Below are positions 1 through 4,493 of a stretch of DNA of 8,140 nucleotides, piece after piece. This DNA is from Bryobacterales bacterium (lineage in GTDB: Bacteria > Acidobacteriota > Terriglobia > Bryobacterales > Bryobacteraceae). The notes beneath the pieces were generated by a model that was given only the letters and a program-made list of their open reading frames with translations, had not been told where the DNA came from and did no database searches. The position numbers were made by a program, and so were the translations under genes. Location of the stretch: positions 1,042-9,181 of the forward strand of contig PLMF01000290.1 in the NCBI GenBank assembly GCA_003142355.1. Reading direction: 5' to 3'. Position 1 is the first letter of the stretch. Each line of letters begins with the position of its first letter.

Positions 1-260
1 TCGTGCGCGATTCCGTTTTCCCGGCAGAACTCCGCCATCTGGCGGATGCCCGTAACCGCCAGCCGCGCTCGCAGCGATCCCGGTTTGTAGTACAGGCCGC
101 TGTGCAGCACGCCGCTGTTGTGTCCGGTCTGGTGTTGGCCGACCGCACTTTCTTTTTCGAGTACCGAAATCCGGGCGCCGGGAAATCGCTCGCCCAGCCG
201 GTAAGCGGTGGCCAATCCAACGATGCCGCCGCCGATGATGATGACCTTTTTCGAGTTCAC
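1..260 (-). CDS. lhgO: L-2-hydroxyglutarate oxidase, N-terminal part (cut by window edge)
   Basis: FAD-dependent oxidoreductase of the DAO fold; LhgO oxidises L-2-hydroxyglutarate to 2-oxoglutarate and in bacteria feeds electrons to the respiratory chain. Only the first 86 residues are present. They show the dinucleotide-binding motif GGGIVG (residues 10-15), acidic E35 at the end of the second strand (VLEKE) for the FAD ribose, and then the family-typical stretch [15 protein letters not shown] (about 44-58) followed by KPGSL. This HNSG-V-H-G-YY-PGS signature is what separates LhgO from other DAO-fold oxidases. The GTG start at 258-260 is firm at its upstream limit, because an in-frame TGA lies at 270-272 and no other start codon lies between. 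No good Shine-Dalgarno sequence is visible. The gene is downstream of, and on the same strand as, the GT2 gene, separated by 114 bp of palindromic repeats, so it is probably a separate transcription unit. The family call is confident; full-length integrity cannot be judged. Confidence 0.93.
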   Translation of the reverse strand, partial: MNSKKVIIIGGGIVGLATAYRLGERFPGARISVLEKESAVGQHQTGHNSGVLHSGLYYKPGSLRARLAVTGIRQMAEFCRENGIAH

Positions 261-271
261 GGGATACTTTC

Positions 272-277
272 AGTGTA
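272..277 (-). promoter_or_regulatory. possible -10 box for lhgO
   Basis: On the minus strand this reads TACACT (TAnnnT, 4 of 6 matches to TATAAT). It lies 11 nt before the GTG start of lhgO. No convincing -35 hexamer was found. It is listed because the same hexamer class and distance recur at other starts in the window. On its own it is weak. Confidence 0.3.
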
Positions 278-316
278 TGCCGATCTGCGTGCGGCAAGTA
301 CCGCGGCCGTAGCCTT

Positions 317-377
317 GGGCCGGGCATGCCCGGCCCCTACATCGTGCCCTTGTAGGGGCGAGGCATGCCTCGCCCTA
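317..377. repeat. converging pair of palindromic intergenic repeats
   Basis: Two related units face each other. Unit 1 (plus, 317-340) is the perfect 20-bp palindrome GGGCCGGGCATGCCCGGCCC followed by CTAC. Unit 2 (minus, 375-352) is the perfect 20-bp palindrome GGGCGAGGCATGCCTCGCCC followed by CTAC. The units differ at four stem positions, and the four form two compensated base pairs (C-G to G-C and G-C to A-T), so pairing is preserved. The facing tails CCCCTAC (334-340) and GTAGGGG (352-358) are themselves complementary around an 11-nt spacer, giving an alternative hairpin. There is no T-run, so this is not a canonical intrinsic terminator, though it could stabilise or attenuate transcripts between the GT2 gene and lhgO. 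It looks like a REP-type repeat; no transposase is nearby. Confidence 0.8.
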
Positions 378-1100
378 GCGGGGTGGTTCCCTTCGCACCA
401 GCCTTCGCCGCGGCGTGAACCGGTGCCGGATCAGCGTCCAGAGAGCGTGTAAGCCGTCGCGGGCACGAATCTCCTTGCCCTCCGCAATCCCCCGCGCGTT
501 GTAAGCGATGGGCACTTCCCGGATGCGATAACCCAGACGCCGCGCTTTGGCGGTGACTTCCGGGCAGAACTCGAAACGCCGGCATTCCAGATCGATCCCG
601 CGCAGGATGGACGTGCGGAAGGCCTTGTAGGCGGTGGCCTCGTCGGTAAGCCGCGCGCCATAGAGCAGATTCGCGGCGGCGGTGAGGATCCAATTGGCGA
701 TCCGGTTCTTCGTCGCCATACCCGCCGGCTGGCCGAGAAAGCGGGAGCCGTAGACGATATCCGCCTCGCCCTTCACGATCGGTTCGAGGATGCGCGCGTA
801 ATCTCCGGGATCGTATTCGAGGTCCCCGTCCTGTATCAGCACGATGTCGCCGGACGCCAGCAGGATGCCCGTGCGGATAGCGGCGCCCTTTCCGTAATTC
901 CGCGCCGAGTGGTGCCCCACAATCACGCCTTCCCGCGTATGTTCGCCGAGCATTTGCGTGGTCCCGTCGGTGGATCCGTCGTCCACCACCACAATCTCCT
1001 TGGAGCAGCCCTGGGGCAAAGGCGCCTGGCGGACTCGTTCCAGAACCTGGTCAAACGTGCGGAATTCGTTGTACACCGGAATGATGACGGAAATCTTCAT
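375..1100 (-). CDS. family 2 glycosyltransferase (DPM1/polyprenyl-phosphate type)
   Basis: GT-A fold, inverting GT2 enzyme of 241 aa. Such enzymes transfer a sugar from a nucleotide donor, often to a polyprenyl phosphate at the inner face of the cytoplasmic membrane. Visible motifs: ISVIIPVYNE at 3-12 (first strand), DDGSTDGT at 40-47 (nucleotide binding), ARNYGKGAAIRTG at 66-78, the metal-binding DGD at 91-93 within QDGDLEYDP, TDEATAYKAFR at 152-162, FCPEVTAK at 178-185, and the closing strand REVPIAY at 194-200. This set matches the DPM1-like subgroup that consists of the catalytic domain alone. No C-terminal membrane segment is present and the tail is Arg-rich (RRRLVRREPPR). The ATG overlaps the stop of the upstream methyltransferase (ATGA at 1100-1097), so the two are probably translationally coupled. 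The TAG stop at 375-377 abuts a palindromic repeat. Exact sugar and acceptor are unknown. Confidence 0.92.
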   Translation of the reverse strand: MKISVIIPVYNEFRTFDQVLERVRQAPLPQGCSKEIVVVDDGSTDGTTQMLGEHTREGVIVGHHSARNYGKGAAIRTGILLASGDIVLIQDGDLEYDPGDYARILEPIVKGEADIVYGSRFLGQPAGMATKNRIANWILTAAANLLYGARLTDEATAYKAFRTSILRGIDLECRRFEFCPEVTAKARRLGYRIREVPIAYNARGIAEGKEIRARDGLHALWTLIRHRFTPRRRLVRREPPR

Positions 1101-1804
1101 GGCTTCTCGAGCACCACGAACAGCGACTGGCCGAAGGGAGGACTCGCTATTCCCTCCAGACGCGACAGGAGCGGAACCACATAGCGGTCGAAGATCTCAA
1201 TCTGCCTTTCCGACTGGGCCCGGCGTCTGAGAATGTGGGAATTCACCCACCAACCGAAGAAGCCGGCTGCGTTCATGTAGTGGACCTTCCTGATGCGCAG
1301 GCCGGTGGCGCCGGCCAGCCTGGCGATCGAGCCGCGGCTGTACCGCCGGTAATGGCCGAGGTTGCTGTCGATGGGACCATAGAGCGCCGGAAAGGCGGGG
1401 ACGAGCAGCACGACGACTCCGCCCGGCCCGAGGATGGACGCCATGCCGTAGAGTGCCTGGCGGTCGTCCTCGATGTGCTCCAGTGCGTTCAGACACACGC
1501 AGCAGTCGGGGTGGAACCGGGCCAGACCAGAGAACGCCGGGCCGCCGGCGTCGCAGGCGAAAGCGTGCAGGTTGTCCCGGTCCGGGTAGCGTTCTTTGAG
1601 CCGCTGGATGCAATCGGGCTCGCTGTCAACGGCGATCACGGCCTCGCGGTCGAGCAGCATTCCAGTGAAGTTCCCGACGCCGCAGCCAACCTCGACTACC
1701 CGCCGCCCCAATTCGCGCGTGACAAGACGGCTCTGCCAGGCGAAATAATTCTCCGCTCTGGACATTCGCTCCTGATCTTCAAGCGTGTAAGCCGGCCGAT
1801 GCAC
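1097..1804 (-). CDS. class I SAM-dependent methyltransferase
   Basis: Rossmann-fold methyltransferase, 235 aa from the chosen GTG. Motif I is VEVGCGVGN at 37-45, the strand-2 acidic residue D60 is in VIAVD, the catalytic-face segment CLNALEHIEDD is at 104-114, LGPGG is at 125-129, and HYRRYSR at 151-157 is typical of the Methyltransf_11/23-like proteins found beside GT2 enzymes. The substrate is unknown; context suggests a glycan or lipid-linked sugar. The start is uncertain. ATG 1852 would add 16 residues and overlap the ATG of the divergent gene at 1851, placing the palindrome and -10-like box inside the coding sequence. ATG 1765 would remove the family-like TLEDQERM segment. GTG 1804 has AAGGGG just upstream and leaves a 46-bp intergenic space, so I prefer it slightly. 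The stop overlaps the start of the GT2 gene (ATGA). Confidence 0.85.
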   Translation of the reverse strand: MHRPAYTLEDQERMSRAENYFAWQSRLVTRELGRRVVEVGCGVGNFTGMLLDREAVIAVDSEPDCIQRLKERYPDRDNLHAFACDAGGPAFSGLARFHPDCCVCLNALEHIEDDRQALYGMASILGPGGVVVLLVPAFPALYGPIDSNLGHYRRYSRGSIARLAGATGLRIRKVHYMNAAGFFGWWVNSHILRRRAQSERQIEIFDRYVVPLLSRLEGIASPPFGQSLFVVLEKP

Positions 1805-1816
1805 GCGCCCCTTCGG

Positions 1817-1840
1817 TATTGTAGCGCCGGCGCTACCATA
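1817..1840. promoter_or_regulatory. palindromic divergent start region (operator or paired promoter candidate)
   Basis: The perfect 16-bp palindrome GTAGCGCCGGCGCTAC (1821-1836) extends to 24 bp with one mismatched pair (1820/1837). Each arm carries an outward-facing TAnnnT hexamer: TACAAT on the minus strand (1823-1818, 13 nt before GTG 1804) and TACCAT on the plus strand (1834-1839, 11 nt before ATG 1851). It could be an operator for a dimeric regulator, a pair of back-to-back -10 elements, or another REP-like hairpin. No matching -35 elements were identified. Confidence 0.45.
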
Positions 1841-1850
1841 GAGACTTCGC

Positions 1851-3530
1851 ATGTTCCTGTTCGACGTTTTTCGCTCGTTTCTGCCGCTGCATAATTCCAT
1901 CGGCTTTGGCGCCGCCGACTTCATCGAGCTGGCGCTGGCGGCCATGCTGGTTTCGATGGCGCTGCTGTGGCGCCCCTGGATTCAGCCGTACGCTCTCAAG
2001 CTGGCGGAGCGGACCGGCTGGTCGATGCTGCTGCTGGCCCTGCTGCCGGTGGTGCTTCGGCTGGCCCTCGTCGCGCACCATCCGGTCCCCTCGCCGGACG
2101 TCTACGACGAGTTCGGCCACCTGCTCGAGGCCGACACGCTGCGGCATTTCCGCCTGGCCAATCCGCCGCATCCGCTGCCCCAGTTCTTCGAGACGTTCTT
2201 CGTGCTGCAAGAGCCGGCCTACAGCTCCATCTACCCGGTGGGCCAAGGTCTGGCGCTGGCGCTCGGCTGGGCCATCTTCGGCCTTCCCTGGGCCGGGGTG
2301 GTGCTTTCGGTGGCGGCCTTCTGCGCCCTCTGCTACTGGATGCTGCGGGCCTGGACCACGCCGGGATGGGCGCTCCTGGGCGGCGTGCTGGCGGTAATCG
2401 AATTCGGCCCTCTGAGCCAGTGGATGAACAGCTATTGGGGCGGGGCATTCGCCGCCGCCGCGGGATGCTTGGTGTTTGGAGCGCTGCCCCGGCTGCGCCA
2501 CGCACCCCGCGCGCGCGATGCCGTTTTGTTGGGCGTCGGCCTGGCGATGCACCTGCTCACCCGCCCGTATGAGTCGGTTTTCTTGTTCCTCGCCGTCATC
2601 CTGTTTTTCGTCCCGGAGCCGCGCAAACTGGCACGAGTGGCGCCGGATGTCATCCTGGTCCTCGTTCCAGCCGTCGCTATCATGCTGTTCCAGAACAAGG
2701 CGGTCACCGGCAGTTGGACGACCCTCCCCGAGATGCTCAGCCAGTATCAGTACGGCGTGCCGGCGGCGCTCACCCTGCAGTCGAACCCAGTGCCCCACCG
2801 GGACCTGACCAGGGAACAAGCGCTCGACTACAAAATGCAGCTTTCGTTTCACACCGGTCCCGAGACGATGACCAGCTACCTGGAGCGTCTCGAATACCGC
2901 GTGCGCTACTACCGTTTCTTCTTTCTGGCGCCCCTCTACCTGGCGCTGGTAGTCTTTCTGGTAACCATCCGGGAGTTCCGATTTCTCTGGGTCGCGCTCA
3001 CTTTGCTGCTCTTCAGCCTGGGCGTCAATTTCTTCCCGGCATTCCAACTGCACTACATTGCCGCGGTCACCTGTCTTTTCGTTCTGGTGAGCGTGACGGG
3101 CCTGGAGCGGATTGGCCGCTCAGCCGCCCACCTGATCGTCTTCCTTTGCGTCGCGCACTTCCTGTTCTGGTACGGCCTCCACGTATTCGACGATGCGGAG
3201 GTCTCGATGGCGATGCGACCATACGAAACCTGGGACGCCATCAACCACGCCAATCCGGACCGGCGGATTTACGTCAACCGGCAGCTTGCCGCGATACCAG
3301 GCAAGTTGCTGGTCTTCGTTCGTTACTACCCGCAGCACATCTTCCAGGACGAGTGGGTCTACAACGCCGCCGATATCGACGGCGCCCGCGTAGTCTGGGC
3401 TCGCGACCTGGGCGAGGCCGAAGACGAGAAACTGCGCCGCTACTATCCCGACCGCGCCGTCTGGCTCTTGGAGCCGGATTTCCGCCCGCCGAGACTGACG
3501 CCCTTCAGCCCGGAGGGCGTTAGAAAGTAG
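1851..3530 (+). CDS. polytopic membrane glycosyltransferase, GT39/ArnT-like
   Basis: Membrane protein of 559 aa with about 11-12 hydrophobic segments (roughly 24-41, 57-76, 132-165, 173-188, 197-212, 223-235, 241-255, 264-281, 354-373, 376-395, 400-416 and 425-445). A large extracytoplasmic loop after the second segment holds PDVYDEFGHLLEADT (82-96). Its acidic pair D86-E87 resembles the catalytic loop-1 acidic motif of GT-C enzymes such as ArnT and PMT, which use polyprenyl-phosphate sugars as donors. The downstream loop has EPAYSSIYPVGQGL (121-134). A soluble C-terminal part (about 447-559) has no recognised domain. The gene is divergent from the methyltransferase/GT2 pair, which suggests a joint role in envelope glycan or lipid modification. 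There is no strong Shine-Dalgarno sequence before the ATG. The last residues (T550 to K559) and the TAG stop are encoded by an intergenic repeat. The fold is likely; the reaction is inferred. Confidence 0.78.
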   Translation: MFLFDVFRSFLPLHNSIGFGAADFIELALAAMLVSMALLWRPWIQPYALKLAERTGWSMLLLALLPVVLRLALVAHHPVPSPDVYDEFGHLLEADTLRHFRLANPPHPLPQFFETFFVLQEPAYSSIYPVGQGLALALGWAIFGLPWAGVVLSVAAFCALCYWMLRAWTTPGWALLGGVLAVIEFGPLSQWMNSYWGGAFAAAAGCLVFGALPRLRHAPRARDAVLLGVGLAMHLLTRPYESVFLFLAVILFFVPEPRKLARVAPDVILVLVPAVAIMLFQNKAVTGSWTTLPEMLSQYQYGVPAALTLQSNPVPHRDLTREQALDYKMQLSFHTGPETMTSYLERLEYRVRYYRFFFLAPLYLALVVFLVTIREFRFLWVALTLLLFSLGVNFFPAFQLHYIAAVTCLFVLVSVTGLERIGRSAAHLIVFLCVAHFLFWYGLHVFDDAEVSMAMRPYETWDAINHANPDRRIYVNRQLAAIPGKLLVFVRYYPQHIFQDEWVYNAADIDGARVVWARDLGEAEDEKLRRYYPDRAVWLLEPDFRPPRLTPFSPEGVRK

Positions 3531-3550
3531 CCCATGGCGTGAGCCATGGG
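3507..3550 (-). repeat. outer repeat unit, left copy
   Basis: On the minus strand the unit opens with the hairpin CCCATGGC-TCAC-GCCATGGG (8-bp stem, 3550-3531), then CTACTTTCTAACG, then the short stem CCC-TCC-GGG-CT. The plus-strand complement of CTACTTTCT ends in TAG, which is the stop codon of the membrane glycosyltransferase gene. A further hairpin, GACGCCCT (3497-3504) with AGGGCGTT (3514-3521), overlaps its end and lies inside the coding sequence. Confidence 0.8.
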
Positions 3551-3569
3551 AAGAAGTGTGAAGCAACAA

Positions 3570-3631
3570 AGCCCCGGCAGGGGCGAAAGAATGCCGGCGT
3601 GCAGCCCTTTCTTACGCCCCTGACCGGGGCT
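3570..3631. repeat. inner repeat pair, head-to-head hairpins
   Basis: The left unit (3570-3590) reads AGCCCCGGCAGGGGCGAAAG on the plus strand, ending in A. The right unit (3608-3631) has TTTCTTACGCCCC, then TGACC, then GGGGCT on the same strand. Each forms its own 4-5 bp GC stem, and the two are also complementary to each other over almost their whole length around a loop of about 17 nt (3591-3607). Confidence 0.75.
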
Positions 3632-3653
3632 GGCGGGCTCCGTGACCGGATCC

Positions 3654-3698
3654 CCAGCGCTCACGCGCTGGACTACTTTCTGACGCCCCTCCGGGGCT
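3654..3698 (+). repeat. outer repeat unit, right copy
   Basis: The unit opens with the hairpin CCAGCGC-TCAC-GCGCTGG (7-bp stem, 3654-3671), then after one base CTACTTTCTGACG (3673-3685), then the stem CCCC-TCC-GGGG-CT. Compared with the left outer copy the loop TCAC and linker are kept, while the stems changed on both sides: CCCATGGC/GCCATGGG versus CCAGCGC/GCGCTGG, and CCC/GGG versus CCCC/GGGG. Confidence 0.8.
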
Positions 3699-3745
3699 AC
3701 GCTGCCCCGTCTGGTGCAGAGTATTCTGAAACAAGCGGGGTTGAA

Positions 3746-3952
3746 ATGAAGTATCGCGCAATCTACGAAAAGACCGCTACCGGTTATAGCGCCTATGCGC
3801 CGGACCTTCCGGGCTGCATTACCACCGGCCCTACATTGGAGGAAACCGAGCGCCTCATGAAGGAGGCTATCGAGTTCCACCTGGAGGGTCTGCGCCAAGA
3901 CGGTCTACCCATTCCAGCGCCAACGACCGCGGACTACATCGTCGCGGCGTAG
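3746..3952 (+). CDS. HicB-family antitoxin-like protein (no adjacent toxin of its own)
   Basis: Small protein of 68 aa with the HicB core: an N-terminal strand KYRAIYEKTATGYSAYAPDLPGC (2-24), then TTGPTLEETERLMKEAIEFHLEGL (26-49) as strand and helix, and the closing GLPIPAP (53-59). In HicBA systems this fold binds and blocks the HicA mRNA-cleaving toxin. This copy ends right after the core and has no C-terminal HTH or ribbon-helix-helix DNA-binding domain, as in the short (UPF0150-type) members. A longer reading from 3539 would only translate the repeat cluster, so ATG 3746 is chosen. A weak GGGG lies 6 nt before it. No hicA follows directly; a broken second hicB and an intact hicA begin 88 bp downstream. 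It may be a solitary antitoxin, or may serve that hicA. Confidence 0.82.
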   Translation: MKYRAIYEKTATGYSAYAPDLPGCITTGPTLEETERLMKEAIEFHLEGLRQDGLPIPAPTTADYIVAA

Positions 3953-4023
3953 TTTGGGATCGAACGAGGCGCATACGGATGCGACCAAGCGCCGACGCTT
4001 GAACACAGATGCCCCGGAAATGG

Positions 4024-4029
4024 ATAGAA
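4024..4029 (+). promoter_or_regulatory. possible -10 box for the hicBA pair
   Basis: TAGAAT matches TATAAT at 5 of 6 positions and lies 11 nt before the ATG of the broken hicB. TTGAAC at 3999-4004 is a poor -35 candidate with a 19-nt spacer. If used, transcription would start only a few bases before the ATG. A weak GGA (4032-4034) precedes the start codon. Confidence 0.4.
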
Positions 4030-4040
4030 TTGGAACAGCC

Positions 4041-4253
4041 ATGACGCTGGATGATTACAAGGTAGTGCTCTACCGGAACCAGCCGTCGGGTTGGGTGGCG
4101 GAGGTGCCCGCCATTGAGGGTTGCTAGGCGCTGATGCCGACCCGGCAGGAGGCGCTCGCCGAACTGGGCCGTGTCTTCGAGATGATTTCCGAGGAGTTCC
4201 AGGAAAAGGGGTTGCCGCTCCCTTCCGACACGACGGAAATCCTTCATGCCTAG
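4041..4253 (+). pseudogene. hicB: hicB antitoxin gene interrupted by an amber codon
   Basis: Read through the internal stop, this frame gives a complete 70-codon HicB core: MTLDDYKVVLYRNQPSGW, VAEVPAIEGC (19-28), then TAG at codon 29 (4125-4127), then ALMPTRQEALAELGRVFEM (30-48), SEEFQEKGLPLPSDTTEILHA, and the natural TAG at 4251-4253. The frame is intact on both sides, so one substitution explains the damage. In HicB the residue after the conserved GC is often aromatic, so TGG or TAC/TAT changing to TAG fits. Translation would yield a 28-residue fragment. An in-frame ATG at 4134, seven bases after the amber, could allow restart and give a 39-residue C-terminal piece. The gene overlaps hicA by 8 nt. 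A base-call error or amber suppression cannot be excluded from sequence alone. It is clearly diverged from the HicB-like gene at 3746, so it is not a recent duplicate. Confidence 0.82.
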
Positions 4254-4461
4254 CGCCCGCGCCGACGAATTCCGGCGGGCCGCTCTGCGCTTGGGGTTTC
4301 GAAGGGCACGCCAGACAGGCAGCCATGAACGCTGGGTTCACGAGGACGGACGCAGCGCAACAATCCCGATCCACGGTGGCCAGGAAATCGGGCCACCGCT
4401 CTTCTACCGCCTCCTCAACCAGCTTGGCATCACGGCAAGCGACCTTGAGCGCCTGCGCTGA
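4246..4461 (+). CDS. hicA: HicA-family mRNA interferase toxin
   Basis: Protein of 71 aa with the compact HicA dsRNA-binding-like fold. HicA cleaves mRNA independently of ribosomes and is neutralised by HicB. Visible: N-terminal helix ADEFRRAALRLGF (6-18), RQTGSHERWVH (22-32) carrying the GSH motif with the expected catalytic histidine H27, ATIPIHGGQEIGPPLFYRLLNQLGI (38-62) matching the family's strand-then-helix end (V-P-H...EI..GTL..ILKQ..I), and a short tail. Nothing is missing, so the toxin should be active. The start ATG sits inside the last codons of hicB (ATGCCTAG overlap), implying translational coupling. Because that hicB has a premature amber, translation of hicA may be reduced or may depend on restart at 4134. 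The order hicB-hicA is a known arrangement of this family. Confidence 0.88.
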   Translation: MPSARADEFRRAALRLGFRRARQTGSHERWVHEDGRSATIPIHGGQEIGPPLFYRLLNQLGITASDLERLR

Positions 4462-4478
4462 ACCCTCCCCTCCCACGC

Positions 4479-4484
4479 TATAAT
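4479..4484 (+). promoter_or_regulatory. -10 box for the xdhC operon
   Basis: A perfect TATAAT lies 9 nt before the xdhC ATG in the 32-bp gap after hicA. No Shine-Dalgarno sequence lies between it and the start. A usual 6-8 nt distance to the transcription start would put the first base at or within 3 nt of the ATG, i.e. a leaderless or nearly leaderless mRNA. No -35 box is visible at 16-18 nt; TTGAGC at 4445-4450 is too far away. Confidence 0.55.
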
Positions 4485-4493
4485 CGTCATCGA

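Larger units (their letters stand above)
3497..3700. repeat. nested inverted cluster of REP-like hairpin repeats
   Basis: Four related units lie in the order minus, minus, plus, plus. The outer pair is 3507-3550 (minus) and 3654-3698 (plus); the inner pair is 3570-3590 (minus) and 3608-3631 (plus). The shared core is TTTCT, usually ACG, then CCCC..GGGG capped by GCT. The outer units add a second hairpin with a constant TCAC loop. The whole is a nested imperfect inverted repeat that could fold into one large cruciform or RNA structure. It fills nearly all of the 215-bp gap between the membrane glycosyltransferase and the HicB-like gene and reaches into the former. No T-tracts follow the stems, and no transposase or REP-associated tyrosine transposase gene is in the window. 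Confidence 0.8.

Noticed and set aside
317..377. Intrinsic transcription terminator
   Set aside because: The stems are strong, but no T-run follows on either strand. Transcript stabilisation or attenuation remains possible.
3..452. 149-codon plus-strand frame at the left edge
   Set aside because: It is antisense to lhgO, whose FAD motif and family signature are unmistakable, and it runs through the palindromic repeats.
1833..3053. 406-codon open frame on the minus strand opposite the membrane glycosyltransferase
   Set aside because: Its product is a Q/R/E/G-rich low-complexity sequence with no domain, while the plus-strand frame gives a clear polytopic membrane protein. It is a GC-rich antisense shadow.
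3497..3700. CRISPR-like array
   Set aside because: Units alternate in orientation, vary in sequence and are not separated by regular unique spacers; no cas genes are present.
3539..3745. N-terminal extension of the HicB-like gene to ATG 3539
   Set aside because: The added residues translate the hairpin repeats, and HicB homology begins at ATG 3746.
4125..4127. TAG as a recoded (pyrrolysine) codon
   Set aside because: Several other genes here (GT2, membrane glycosyltransferase, HicB-like) end in TAG, and HicB families have no recoded residue, so a nonsense mutation or base error is simpler.
4445..4450. TTGAGC as the -35 box for the TATAAT at 4479
   Set aside because: The spacer would be 28 nt, far outside the usual 16-18 nt.
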